From Sphingobium sp. SCG-1 (GTDB lineage Bacteria; Pseudomonadota; Alphaproteobacteria; Sphingomonadales; Sphingomonadaceae): a stretch of 64,000 nucleotides of DNA. Below, in pieces: positions 46,591 to 55,618 of the stretch; position 1 is the stretch's first letter; each line of letters opens with the position of its first letter. The stretch is from contig NZ_CP026372.1 of the NCBI RefSeq assembly GCF_002953135.1, positions 2,170,001 through 2,234,000 on the forward strand. The letters are read 5' to 3'. A program made the translations under genes and the position numbers. The notes beneath the pieces were generated by a model. It searched no databases. It was given only the letters and a program-made list of their open reading frames with translations, and was not told the origin of the DNA.

Positions 46591-48020
46591 GGGTTCTAAG
46601 CGTCGCGTCGGAAATTCAGCCGCTCGTCAAAACGGGCGGATTGGCCGATGTCGTCGGCGCACTGCCGCTGGCGCTTGCTGGCGAAGGGGTTGCGACGCGT
46701 ACCTTGGTGCCGGGCTATCCGGAAGTGCTCGCCAAAATAGGCGCGACCGAAAAGCTTCACCATTATGATGATCTGCTTGGCCAACCCGCCACCTTAGTCT
46801 CCGCACATGCTCATGGCCTCGACCTGATCGTCCTCGACTCCCCTGCTTTCTTCGCACGGGAAGGTGGTCCCTATGACGATCGTGCAGGCAATGGCTGGCC
46901 CGATAACTGGCGTCGCTTCGCTGCCCTCTCACGAGCGGGGGCGGACATCGCCGCTGGGCTGATAGATGGCTGGTCCCCCGATCTGGTGCACGCGCATGAT
47001 TGGCAGGCGGCGATGACATTGGCGTACATGCGGTTCGGCGCCGCGCACGCCGTGCCCAAGGTCATGACCATTCACAACCTTGCTTTTCAGGGATGGTTCG
47101 ATGCGGGGATATTCAATGCTCTAGGGCTGCCAGCAGGCGCGTTCAGCGTGGATGGCGTCGAATATTATGGCGGTGTCGGCTTCCTGAAGGCAGGGTTGAT
47201 CTCCGCCGATGCGATCACAACGGTCAGCCCCAGTTACGCTATGGAAATCCAGTCGCAAGCCGAAGGCATGGGCTTGGAGGGCCTGTTAAGCGGCCGGGCA
47301 GATCGACTGCATGGCATATTGAACGGGATCGACACGCAGGAATGGAATCCGGCGGACGATCGTCTGCTGGCGGCGACCTATTCGTCGGATAATATTGCTG
47401 GGCGTGTCGCGAACCGGAAGCGCATCGAGGAGAGCTTCGGACTCGATCCTGACGACAGTCCGTTGTTCATCGTCATCAGCCGTTTGACATGGCAGAAGGG
47501 TATGGACCTCCTCGCCGACGTCATCGACCATCTGGTTGCGCGCGGAGCAAAGCTGGCGGTGCTCGGATCAGGCGACCGCGCGCTCGAAGCCAGATTTCTG
47601 GCGGCGGGGGAGCGTAACAAAGGACGTGTCGCGGTGCGGATCGGTTATGACGAGCCGCTGTCTCACTTGATGCAGGGCGGCGGTGACGCCATCCTCATCC
47701 CATCGCGCTTCGAGCCCTGCGGCCTCACTCAGCTTTATGGCTTGCGCTACGGCTGCGTTCCCGTGGTGGCGCGCGTGGGCGGCTTGGCGGATACGCTGAT
47801 CGACGCGAATGAAGCGGCGCTGGCTGCCGGCGTGGCGACCGGCATCCAGTTCGCGCCGCCGAATGCAGAGAGCCTGCTCAGCGCCATTGATCGCGCGGTC
47901 GTACTACATGCCGATCCCTCGCTATGGAAGTCGATGCAGCGGGCAGGCATGGCGGCGGACTTCTCGTGGAGCAAGAGCGCCGCCCGTTATGCCGCGCTGT
48001 ATCGGTCACTGGCAAAATGA
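46587..48020 (+). CDS. glgA: Glycogen synthase (ADP-glucose type)
   Basis: A 477-residue GT5 synthase that extends alpha-1,4-glucan from ADP-glucose. It starts with the diagnostic VLSVASEIQPLVKTGGLADV, whose KTGGL loop binds the nucleotide sugar. VHAHDWQAAM, MTIHNLAFQGWF, VISRLTWQKGMDLL and PSRFEPCGLTQLYGLRYG follow as in the family. It overlaps glgC and glgX by 4 bases each, so the three are tightly coupled in translation. Confidence 0.96.
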   Translation: MRVLSVASEIQPLVKTGGLADVVGALPLALAGEGVATRTLVPGYPEVLAKIGATEKLHHYDDLLGQPATLVSAHAHGLDLIVLDSPAFFAREGGPYDDRAGNGWPDNWRRFAALSRAGADIAAGLIDGWSPDLVHAHDWQAAMTLAYMRFGAAHAVPKVMTIHNLAFQGWFDAGIFNALGLPAGAFSVDGVEYYGGVGFLKAGLISADAITTVSPSYAMEIQSQAEGMGLEGLLSGRADRLHGILNGIDTQEWNPADDRLLAATYSSDNIAGRVANRKRIEESFGLDPDDSPLFIVISRLTWQKGMDLLADVIDHLVARGAKLAVLGSGDRALEARFLAAGERNKGRVAVRIGYDEPLSHLMQGGGDAILIPSRFEPCGLTQLYGLRYGCVPVVARVGGLADTLIDANEAALAAGVATGIQFAPPNAESLLSAIDRAVVLHADPSLWKSMQRAGMAADFSWSKSAARYAALYRSLAK

Positions 48021-49891
48021 ACCCTGCCGACCTTCCGACACTTGGCGCGCAAGTGCAGGACGGCGGCACGCGCTTTGCCGTCTGGTCGGCAGCGGATGCG
48101 GTATGGCTATGCCTGTTCGAGGAGGAGAGGGAAGTCCTGCGCCTGCCGATGGGGCGGCATGAGGGGGTATTCTCGCTCTTCGCGCCAGGGATCGGTGCAG
48201 GGACGCGATATGGATTTCGCGCTGATGGCCCCTATGATCCGGGCGCCGGCCTGTGGTTTGATCCCGACAAGCTGTTGCTCGACCCCTACGCGACGCGCAT
48301 TGATCGGCCGTTCATGCATGATGCGCGGCTGATGGCGCGCCGGGGAGAGGGCGGTGACACGGCGTCTTTAGTGCCCAAAGGGATCGTGGAAGTTGCCCCT
48401 CCGGTAGTCCCACCCCGCGCGCCGCTATTCCAGCCGGGTGGTCTAATTTATGAACTTCAGGTGCGGTCCTTCACCATGCTGCATCCCGACGTTCCGGAGG
48501 AGGAGCGGGGAACGCTGAAGGCGCTGAAGCACTCCGCGATCATCGATCATCTGAAGCGGCTGCATGTCAGCGCGGTCGAATTGATGCCTGTCCATGCCTG
48601 GATCGACGAACGGCACTTGCCGCCGCTGGGCCTCAGCAACGCTTGGGGCTATAACCCAGTGAGCTTTTTTGCCCTCGACCCCCGCCTTGCTCCGGGCGGT
48701 TTAGCTGATCTGCGCGAGGCGACGGCGGCGCTGCACGATGCTGGGATCGGCGTGATCCTCGACATGGTCTATAATCATGACGGTGAAAGTGATGCATTGG
48801 GCACGACCTTGTCGCTTCGCGGCCTGGATGCGCGCAGCTACTTCCGTCATGCCGCTGATGGGCAACTGATTAACGACACCGGCACTGGCAACAGCATCGA
48901 TTGCAATCATCCGGTCAGCCGTCGGATGATATGCGATTCCATGCGTCACCTTGTCCGTCATGTTGGTGTGGACGGCTTCCGCTTCGATCTGGCTCCCGCG
49001 TTAGGCAGGCTGCCAGATGGCTTCAGCGCCAACGCGCCGTTGCTGAAAGAAATGGCACAAGATCCAATCCTGTCCGACCGCATCATGATCGCTGAGCCGT
49101 GGGATATCGGCCCAGGCGGCTATCAGCTTGGATCGTTCGGCGAGGGGTGGCTGGAGTGGAACGACCGGTATCGCGACGACGTGCGGCGCTTTTGGCGAGG
49201 CGACCCGCATATGCTGGGCGCGCTTGCCACACGACTGGCCGGATCGAGCGACGTCTTCGCGGGTGCGCATACCCGCACCGTCAACATCCTGGCGTCGCAC
49301 GATGGCTTCAGCCTTGCCGACCTGACCGCCTATGAGGAGCGTCACAACCATGCCAATGGCGAGGATAATCGTGACGGGCATGGCGACAATTTCAGCTGGA
49401 ATAACGGCGTCGAAGGCGCTTCGGATGATCCGGAGGTGGTGAACAACCGGCGTGCCGATATCAAGGCAATGCTCTCCACGCTATTCCTCTCGCGCGGCAC
49501 GATCATGCTGACGGCGGGGGACGAGTTTGGACGGACGCAGCAGGGCAACAACAATGCCTATGCGCAGGACAACGCGATCACCTGGCTCGATTGGGAAGGG
49601 CGCGACCGCGAGATCGAGGAACATTGCGTTGTCCTCTCCGCAATTCGCGCAACATCGCGTGCGCTGATGGATATCCGACTGCTGGACGAGCACGGCATTA
49701 GCTGGCTGAACGCCGAGGGCCACCCCATGACGGTGCATGATTGGGAATCAGCGGCAGGGCAGGCGCTCGCATTTCGGTTGCTGCCCGAAGGCCCATTGGT
49801 GTGCATCAACCGCAGCCGGGAAGAGGTGACTTTCCGGATCGAGGATCACGTGATCCCCGTGCGCCCCCGCAGTGTGGAAGTGATCGCGTGA
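48017..49891 (+). CDS. glgX: Glycogen debranching enzyme (isoamylase type)
   Basis: A 624-residue GH13 isoamylase-type enzyme that hydrolyses alpha-1,6 branches, probably the short stubs left by GlgP. It has an N-terminal CBM48 module (TRFAVWSAADAVWLCLFEEE) and barrel motifs VILDMVYNHDGE, DGFRFDLAPALGR with the nucleophile aspartate, MIAEPWDIGPGGY with the acid glutamate, and ILASHDGFSLADLTAY. It is slightly shorter than E. coli GlgX. It is the last gene of the operon; the hairpin that follows has its T run on the other strand. Confidence 0.94.
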   Translation: MNPADLPTLGAQVQDGGTRFAVWSAADAVWLCLFEEEREVLRLPMGRHEGVFSLFAPGIGAGTRYGFRADGPYDPGAGLWFDPDKLLLDPYATRIDRPFMHDARLMARRGEGGDTASLVPKGIVEVAPPVVPPRAPLFQPGGLIYELQVRSFTMLHPDVPEEERGTLKALKHSAIIDHLKRLHVSAVELMPVHAWIDERHLPPLGLSNAWGYNPVSFFALDPRLAPGGLADLREATAALHDAGIGVILDMVYNHDGESDALGTTLSLRGLDARSYFRHAADGQLINDTGTGNSIDCNHPVSRRMICDSMRHLVRHVGVDGFRFDLAPALGRLPDGFSANAPLLKEMAQDPILSDRIMIAEPWDIGPGGYQLGSFGEGWLEWNDRYRDDVRRFWRGDPHMLGALATRLAGSSDVFAGAHTRTVNILASHDGFSLADLTAYEERHNHANGEDNRDGHGDNFSWNNGVEGASDDPEVVNNRRADIKAMLSTLFLSRGTIMLTAGDEFGRTQQGNNNAYAQDNAITWLDWEGRDREIEEHCVVLSAIRATSRALMDIRLLDEHGISWLNAEGHPMTVHDWESAAGQALAFRLLPEGPLVCINRSREEVTFRIEDHVIPVRPRSVEVIA

Positions 49892-49897
49892 CAGAAG

Positions 49898-49928
49898 CAA
49901 AAACCCCCGCGCCGGTTAGCGCGAGGGT
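49898..49928 (-). terminator. Intrinsic terminator of tRNA-Pro
   Basis: Read on the minus strand, CCCTCGCGC pairs with GCGCGGGGG (9 pairs, one G-T) around a 6-base loop and is followed by TTTTTG. It lies 25 bases beyond the tRNA 3' end. The plus-strand side lacks a T run, so it serves glgX only as a hairpin. Confidence 0.75.
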
Positions 49929-49952
49929 ATTGCATCTTACGAAGCGAATAAG

Positions 49953-50029
49953 TGGTCGGGGAAAGAGGATTCGAACCTCCGGCCCCTGCCTCCCGAAGAC
50001 AGTGCTCTACCAGGCTGAGCTATTCCCCG
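49953..50029 (-). tRNA. tRNA-Pro(CGG)
   Basis: A 77-base tRNA. On the minus strand the acceptor CGGGGAA pairs with TTCCCCG, followed by A and an encoded CCA. The anticodon stem CTGTC/GGCAG encloses TTCGGGA, giving anticodon CGG. The C1-G72 pair with A73 fits proline. The T-arm is GGAGG-TTCGAAT-CCTCT. It lies between glgX and thyA. Confidence 0.94.
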
Positions 50030-50231
50030 ACCGGAGCGGAACCGCGTGTCCTGCGATCCCGACAAGGCAGGCGGCGGTCTATAGTTTGGGGTTTCGCCCG
50101 TGGCAAGCGGCGCGTGCGGCATTTTTGCCAGCAGCCGATGAGTGTCCGGAGCGCACAGCCGGTTGGATCGCGCGCGCCTCTGCGATACACCGGCGGGAAG
50201 ACTCCAAGGACTGAAGGTCGCGATTTCGCCT

Positions 50232-51155
50232 ATGCCGCACTATGAACAACAATATCTGGATCTGATGCGTCAGATATGGACGTCCGGGGACGAGCGGGTC
50301 GACCGCACCGGCGTAGGTACGCGATCCATCTTCGGGGCTACAATGCGGTTCAGCCTGGCCGATGACGCGATACCGCTGCTGACGACAAAGCGGGTGTATT
50401 GGAAGGTCGCGGCGCGGGAGATGCTCTGGTTTCTGACCGGCGAGACGAACATCCGCCCCCTCGTAGAGCAGGGCGTGCATATCTGGACCGACTGGCCGCT
50501 AGACAAATATCGGAAGGCAACGGGGGAAGAGATCGATCGTGATGCGTTCGAAGCCCGGATCATCGCCGACGATGCTTTCGCCGCGCAATGGGGCGACCTT
50601 GGTCCTGTTTATGGTGCGCAGTGGACGAACTGGCCACGATATGAGGCGACTAGCGACGGGCTGTATCGGCGGATGGCGCAGGGCCATAATCAAATTGCGG
50701 AACTGGTCGAAGCGATTCGAAAGACGCCAGGATCGCGGCGGCTGTTGTTCACGGGATGGAATGTGGCCGATGTGCCCGACATGGCGCTTCCACCCTGTCA
50801 TATGACGTACCAGTTTCATGTCGCGAACGGGAAGCTGTCGGGATTGCTGTTTCAGCGCAGTTGCGACCTAGGCCTTGGTTTCGCGTTCAACATCTTCGGG
50901 CTGGCGCTGCTCACGCGGATGCTGGCGCAGCAATGCAATCTGGAACCGGGCGAGGTCGTGTGGAGCGGTGGGGACGTGCATCTGTACCTGAACCATCGGG
51001 AACTGGTCGAAGTGCAGCTTGCCCGAATCCCCAGCGGAACACCGAAGCTACGGATCGTCCGAAGTCCAACGAGCATGTTCGACTATCGGATCGAGGACTT
51101 CGAGGTATTCGACTATGCACCGCAGGCTTCTATAGCTGCTCCGGTGGCGGTCTAA
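50232..51155 (+). CDS. thyA: Thymidylate synthase
   Basis: A 307-residue folate-dependent enzyme that methylates dUMP to dTMP. It starts MPHYEQQYLDLMRQIW and has GDERVDRTGVGTRSIFG, the catalytic cysteine C189 in MALPPCHMTYQFHV, and the dUMP-binding QRSCDLGLGFAFNI. The insert around residues 85-150 makes it longer than the E. coli enzyme, close to the longer form found in other bacteria. The open frame extends 30 codons upstream without homology. No dihydrofolate reductase gene follows, though the two are often adjacent. Confidence 0.96.
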   Translation: MPHYEQQYLDLMRQIWTSGDERVDRTGVGTRSIFGATMRFSLADDAIPLLTTKRVYWKVAAREMLWFLTGETNIRPLVEQGVHIWTDWPLDKYRKATGEEIDRDAFEARIIADDAFAAQWGDLGPVYGAQWTNWPRYEATSDGLYRRMAQGHNQIAELVEAIRKTPGSRRLLFTGWNVADVPDMALPPCHMTYQFHVANGKLSGLLFQRSCDLGLGFAFNIFGLALLTRMLAQQCNLEPGEVVWSGGDVHLYLNHRELVEVQLARIPSGTPKLRIVRSPTSMFDYRIEDFEVFDYAPQASIAAPVAV

Positions 51156-51176
51156 CGCTTTTTAGGTCAGTAGCAC

Positions 51177-51204
51177 TTGCCTTTTTCAAAGTGGGTAATA
51201 ATAT
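51177..51204 (+). promoter_or_regulatory. Candidate sigma-70 promoter of the branched-chain dehydrogenase operon
   Basis: TTGCCT at 51177-51182 and TAATAT at 51199-51204 with a 16-base spacer. This lies in an unusually AT-rich stretch between thyA and the E1 alpha gene. It would start transcription about 45 bases before the ATG at 51257. Confidence 0.4.
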
Positions 51205-51227
51205 AGCGCCATAGAGCAACAATATTA

Positions 51228-51244
51228 CGCCGCAGCATGCGGCG
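51228..51244 (+). promoter_or_regulatory. Leader hairpin before the E1 alpha gene
   Basis: A perfect 7-pair inverted repeat, CGCCGCA-GCA-TGCGGCG, ends only 3 bases before the GGAG ribosome site (51248-51251) of the E1 alpha gene. In RNA it could hinder ribosome access; in DNA it could be an operator. No protein partner is known. Confidence 0.35.
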
Positions 51245-51256
51245 CTTGGAGCAGCG

Positions 51257-52555
51257 ATGAACGACCAGCGCGATGGCCAATCAAGCGACCCTGCAACAAT
51301 GGGGCGCAATCTTCAGCCGCTCACCTTGCATGTTCCCGAGCCGCGTTTTCGTCCTGGTGACGTTGCCGATTTCAGCGATATAGACGTTCCTGCTGCCGGT
51401 TCGACGCCGCTGCCGGACGAAACGGCGCCGGCCGCCTCAATGCGCGACATGGCCTATGGCCTCGTTCGCGTGCTGGATGAGTCGGCAACGGCAGTCGGTC
51501 CGTGGAACCCCAATCTGGATGCGGCCACGCTACTTAAAATGCTGCGATCCATGGCTCTGACGCGCGCGTTCGATGAACGCATGTTCCGCGCGCAGCGGCA
51601 GGGCAAGACCAGCTTCTACATGAAATGCACGGGCGAAGAGGCGGTTGCGGTCGCCGCAGCGCAAGCGCTCGCGAGCGACGATATGTGCTTCCCAAGTTAT
51701 CGCCAGCAGGGGCTTCTGATTGCGCGCGACTGGTCGCTGGTCGACATGATGAACCAGATCTATTCCAATCGCGCCGATCGCATGAAGGGGCGACAGTTGC
51801 CGATCATGTATTCGGTGCGGGAGGCCGGGTTCTTTTCGATATCGGGGAATCTAACGACGCAATGGCCGCAGGCGGTGGGCTGGGCGATGGCGAGCGCAGC
51901 GCGGGGCGACACGCGGATTGCTGCAACATGGTGCGGCGAGGGCTCGACGGCGGAGGGGGACTTCCATTCGGCCTGCACTTTCGCCAGCGTCTATCGCGCG
52001 CCGGTGATCCTCAACATCGTCAACAATCAGTGGGCGATCAGCAGCTTTTCCGGCTTTGCGGGCGGCGAGAACACGACGTTCGCAGCGCGGGGCGTTGGTT
52101 ATGGCATTGCCAGCCTTCGCGTGGACGGGAACGACGCGCTGGCCGTCTATGCCGCGACGCGCTGGGCAGCGGACCGGGCACGCAGCAATGCGGGGCCTAC
52201 GCTGATCGAGCATTTCACTTATCGCGCGGAAGGGCACAGCACATCCGATGATCCCGGCCAATATCGCTCCGCCGACGAAGGCAGCGCATGGCCGCTCGGC
52301 GATCCGATTGCGCGGTTGAAGGCCCATGTGATCGGCCTTGGCATCTGGGATGAGGATCGCCATGCCGCGATGGACCTGGAACTTGCCAATCTGGTGAAGG
52401 ACGCGGCACGAGAAGCGGAGAAGAACGGTATTCTCGGCCACGGTATGCATCAGCCATTCGAGACAATGTTCGAGGAAGTGTTCGAGGAGATGCCCTGGCA
52501 CTTGAAGGAGCAACTCGACATGGCGCTGAGCGAGAAGAAGGCGGCCGGGCTGTGA
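51257..52555 (+). CDS. Branched-chain 2-oxoacid dehydrogenase E1 alpha subunit
   Basis: A 432-residue thiamine-pyrophosphate subunit. The cofactor motif is GEGSTAEGDFHSACTFASVY with the following NNQWAIS. FPSYRQQGLLIARDW and EHFTYRAEGHSTSDDP, the phosphorylation-loop region of the family, are present. A 90-residue polar N-terminal extension precedes the domain, as in bacterial BkdA1 proteins. With E1 beta and E2 it oxidatively decarboxylates 2-oxo acids from valine, leucine and isoleucine. GGAG lies 5 bases before the ATG. It overlaps the E1 beta gene by 4 bases. Confidence 0.92.
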   Translation: MNDQRDGQSSDPATMGRNLQPLTLHVPEPRFRPGDVADFSDIDVPAAGSTPLPDETAPAASMRDMAYGLVRVLDESATAVGPWNPNLDAATLLKMLRSMALTRAFDERMFRAQRQGKTSFYMKCTGEEAVAVAAAQALASDDMCFPSYRQQGLLIARDWSLVDMMNQIYSNRADRMKGRQLPIMYSVREAGFFSISGNLTTQWPQAVGWAMASAARGDTRIAATWCGEGSTAEGDFHSACTFASVYRAPVILNIVNNQWAISSFSGFAGGENTTFAARGVGYGIASLRVDGNDALAVYAATRWAADRARSNAGPTLIEHFTYRAEGHSTSDDPGQYRSADEGSAWPLGDPIARLKAHVIGLGIWDEDRHAAMDLELANLVKDAAREAEKNGILGHGMHQPFETMFEEVFEEMPWHLKEQLDMALSEKKAAGL

Positions 52556-53592
52556 GCGAAAACAGGACTGAGGCTGCTACCACGCAGATGAACATGATCC
52601 AGGCGATTAATAGCGCGCTGGACGTGATGATGGATCGCGATCCCCATGTGGTCGTCATGGGCGAGGACGTCGGCTATTTTGGCGGCGTTTTCCGTGCGAC
52701 GGCGGGCCTTCAGAAGAAGTACGGCAAGAACCGCGTGTTCGATACGCCTATTACCGAATGTGGGATCATCGGTGTTGCGGTCGGCATGGGGGCCTATGGC
52801 CTTCGCCCAGTGCCGGAAATCCAGTTTGCCGACTACATTTATCCCGCTCTCGACCAGCTTGTGTCGGAGGCGGCGCGGTTGCGCTATCGTTCGGCGGGCG
52901 AGTTTATCGCGCCGATGACGGTTCGCTCGCCCTTTGGCGGAGGCATATTTGGCGGGCAGACGCACAGTCAGTCGCCCGAAGGCATTTTCACTCACGTCTC
53001 CGGCATCAAGACGGTGATCCCGGCCACCCCCTACGACGCCAAAGGGCTGCTGATCGCCGCGATCGAGGATAATGATCCGACGATCTTTTTCGAACCCAAG
53101 CGCATTTATAACGGTCCGTTCGACGGACATTATGACCGGCCTTCTCGCAATTGGGGCGGCCATGCCGATGCGCAGGTTCCCGAAGGCTACTATAAGATCC
53201 CGCTCGGCAAGGCGCGCATCGCGCGGGCAGGGGAGGCGCTGACGATCCTTTGCTACGGGACTATGGTGCATGTAGTCGCCAGCACCGTAGAGGAGATGGG
53301 TGTAGATGCGGAGATTATCGACCTCCGCACGCTGGTGCCGTTGGACATCGAGGCGATAGAAGCGTCGGTGAAGAAGACGGGCCACTGCCTGATCGTGCAT
53401 GAAGCGACGCGCACCAGCGGCTTCGGCGCGGAGCTCTCCGCGCTGGTGCAGGAGCGGTGCTTCTATCATCTGGAAGCACCGATCGAGCGGGTGACGGGCT
53501 TCGACACGCCCTATCCGCACAGCCTTGAATGGGCCTATTTTCCCGGGCCGATCCGCATCCGCGACGCAATCAACAAGATCCTGAAGGACTGA
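52552..53592 (+). CDS. Branched-chain 2-oxoacid dehydrogenase E1 beta subunit
   Basis: A 346-residue partner of E1 alpha. Family motifs are MNMIQAINSALDVMMDRDP, VVVMGEDVGYFGGVFRAT, FDTPITECGIIGVAVGMGAY and EIQFADYIYPALDQLVSE. The C-terminal transketolase-like domain has EIIDLRTLVPLDIEAIEAS and LIVHEATRTSGFGAEL. The start is GTG 52552, overlapping the E1 alpha stop. Sequence features favour the branched-chain type over pyruvate dehydrogenase: the N-terminus carries no fused lipoyl domain, and the partner E1 alpha is long. Confidence 0.92.
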   Translation: MSENRTEAATTQMNMIQAINSALDVMMDRDPHVVVMGEDVGYFGGVFRATAGLQKKYGKNRVFDTPITECGIIGVAVGMGAYGLRPVPEIQFADYIYPALDQLVSEAARLRYRSAGEFIAPMTVRSPFGGGIFGGQTHSQSPEGIFTHVSGIKTVIPATPYDAKGLLIAAIEDNDPTIFFEPKRIYNGPFDGHYDRPSRNWGGHADAQVPEGYYKIPLGKARIARAGEALTILCYGTMVHVVASTVEEMGVDAEIIDLRTLVPLDIEAIEASVKKTGHCLIVHEATRTSGFGAELSALVQERCFYHLEAPIERVTGFDTPYPHSLEWAYFPGPIRIRDAINKILKD

Positions 53593-53597
53593 CCGGC

Positions 53598-54881
53598 ATG
53601 GCACGCTTCACATTCACGCTTCCCGACATCGGTGAAGGCATTTCGGAAGCCGAGATCGTCGCCTGGCATGTCAAGATCGGTGATCGGGTCGAAGAAGATC
53701 AGGGCTTGGCCGACATGATGACGGACAAGGCGACGGTAGAACTGGAATCGCCGGTAGCCGGTACGGTCGTCGAGCTGGCAGGCGAACCGGGCGATCAGGT
53801 GTCGATCGGGGCGATGCTGGTCGTTATCGAAACGGAGGCGGAAGTTGAAGCCGCCGCATCGGTCGAGAGCATCAAGGAACCCGTCGTCGAGGCCGAAAAC
53901 CCCGGCGTTGAGGAGGTGGCATCAGCGGCCACTGGCACTGCACCGGCCGAGGACGTTCAACCGGCTGGCGAGCCTGCGCCGCAGCCAATCGAACATGTGG
54001 TTGCGCAAGAGGCAAAGGCGGAGCAGGTTCTCGCGTCCCCCGCCGTTCGCGCCCGCGCCAAGGAACTTGGTGTCGACCTCGCCCAAGTCCGCACCACTGC
54101 GGAACGCATCCGCCACAGCGATCTCGATGCTTTCCTGCTGTACGGCCAAGGCCAAGGGTATCGCCCCGCAGGCGCATCACGCAAGCGCCCCGATGAATCC
54201 GTGAAGGTAATCGGTATGCGCCGCCGCATCGCCGAAAATATGGCGGCGTCAAAACGCCACATCCCGCATTTCACTTATGTCGAAGAAATCGACGTCACCG
54301 CGCTGGAGGCTATGCGTGGCGACCTTAATGCCAATCGCGGTGACCGGCCGAAGCTGACTCTGCTTCCGCTTATCATCGTTGCCGTATGCAAGGCGATCCC
54401 GGACTTCCCGATGATTAATGCCCGTTACGATGACGAGGCAGGCGTCGTGACACGGCACGGGTCAGTGCATCTGGGCATGGCGACGCAGACCGATGCGGGA
54501 TTGATGGTGCCGGTCATCCGCGACGCGCAGGATCGCAACGTGTGGCAACTCGCCAGCGAAATCCGTCGCCTGTCCGAAGCGGCGCGGAGCGGCAAGGCGA
54601 GATCGGAGGAACTCTCCGGCTCTACGTTGACGCTGACCTCGCTCGGCCCGCTCGGCGGAATCGCGACGACGCCGGTCATCAACCGGCCGGAGGTGGCGAT
54701 CATCGGTCCCAACCGCGTGATCGAGCGCCCGGTGATCCGTGACGGAGAAATTGCCGTCGCCAAGCTCATGAACCTGTCGATCAGTTGCGACCATCGCGTT
54801 GTGGATGGATGGGACGCGGCAAGCTATGTCCAGGCACTGCGCAGGTTGCTTGAAACTCCGGTACTGCTGTTCGATCAGTAG
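53598..54881 (+). CDS. Branched-chain 2-oxoacid dehydrogenase E2 (dihydrolipoyl acyltransferase)
   Basis: A 427-residue E2 core protein. One lipoyl domain (residues 1-80) carries the lipoylated lysine K44 in MMTDKATVEL. An acidic Ala/Pro/Glu linker follows, then the E1/E3-binding domain near 140-175 (ASPAVRARAKELGVDL). The catalytic acyltransferase domain ends with the active-site SCDHRVVDGWDAASY (H399). The ATG at 53598 lies 5 bases after E1 beta. A dihydrolipoamide dehydrogenase gene, often next, is absent; the complex must borrow E3 from elsewhere. Confidence 0.93.
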   Translation: MARFTFTLPDIGEGISEAEIVAWHVKIGDRVEEDQGLADMMTDKATVELESPVAGTVVELAGEPGDQVSIGAMLVVIETEAEVEAAASVESIKEPVVEAENPGVEEVASAATGTAPAEDVQPAGEPAPQPIEHVVAQEAKAEQVLASPAVRARAKELGVDLAQVRTTAERIRHSDLDAFLLYGQGQGYRPAGASRKRPDESVKVIGMRRRIAENMAASKRHIPHFTYVEEIDVTALEAMRGDLNANRGDRPKLTLLPLIIVAVCKAIPDFPMINARYDDEAGVVTRHGSVHLGMATQTDAGLMVPVIRDAQDRNVWQLASEIRRLSEAARSGKARSEELSGSTLTLTSLGPLGGIATTPVINRPEVAIIGPNRVIERPVIRDGEIAVAKLMNLSISCDHRVVDGWDAASYVQALRRLLETPVLLFDQ

Positions 54882-55064
54882 GACGGGTTTACGGCCCGGA
54901 AGCGGAGCATAGCGATCGAGGAGCTAAAGAGGCGCGACGCAACGTTCCCGATTCCTTAAACATGTTAGCTGCTGCGGAGCAAAATCGCTCTACATGCATT
55001 ATCGCTGTTGGCTGGTCCTAGGGGTCCTGGCCTTCAGTTTCATGTTTGTTGGCAGGAGCGGCGG

Positions 55065-55493
55065 ATGGCGCAAGATCGAGATCACAAAATTCGTGAGAGG
55101 GCACACGCAATTTGGCTCGAGGAAGGTTCGCCGTCCGGTCGTCATGAAGAGCACTGGGAACAGGCGCGGCGTGAGGTCGAAGGCGGCGATGCTCCTGCAA
55201 CAACGAAGGCGGCAAAAGCGCCCAGAGCTAAATCCGTAAAATCTGCGCCCAAGACGGCATCATCCAAGCCCGCAGGTGGCAAGCAACCGGCCTCGCCATC
55301 GGCCGACACGAAGCAGGATGTATCGGATTCCGACTCGTCACCGCCGGAGGCTGCGAAGGCAGACGCTTCGAGCGATGGAAAGGCTTCGGACTCAGCCGGC
55401 CCGAAAAAGCGGGGCCGCCCGGCGAAATCTTCTGCTGACCAAAAGCCGGCACGCGCAGCCGCCCGGACGCTTCAAATCAAGACGGCGACCTGA
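55065..55493 (+). CDS. DUF2934 protein with AT-hook-like tail
   Basis: A 142-residue protein. Residues 1-40 match DUF2934, a short helical domain with the pattern IRERAHAIWLEEGSPSGRHE then EHWEQARREV. The remaining 100 residues are disordered and rich in Lys, Ala, Pro and Ser. Near the C-terminus KKRGRPAK is a textbook AT-hook core, suggesting minor-groove DNA binding. Function is unknown. AGGAG lies 6 bases before the ATG; 19 upstream in-frame codons are rejected. It stands alone between the dehydrogenase operon and the glgE operon. Confidence 0.75.
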   Translation: MAQDRDHKIRERAHAIWLEEGSPSGRHEEHWEQARREVEGGDAPATTKAAKAPRAKSVKSAPKTASSKPAGGKQPASPSADTKQDVSDSDSSPPEAAKADASSDGKASDSAGPKKRGRPAKSSADQKPARAAARTLQIKTAT

Positions 55494-55618
55494 ACGTCTG
55501 ATTGCTCGGTCATCATCGCTGCGGGCTTAAAACATGACGAGCTACCGCAGGGTGTGGCTCAGCTATATTGATGTGGCACGCTCCGATCTCACCTTCCACC
55601 ATTGCATAGGTTAGATCA

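Noticed and set aside
49937..50245. Open frames on both strands around 49.9-50.2 kb (for example GIAQPGRALSSGGRGRRFES)
   Set aside because: They are translations of tRNA-Pro and its flank, a recurrent false annotation.
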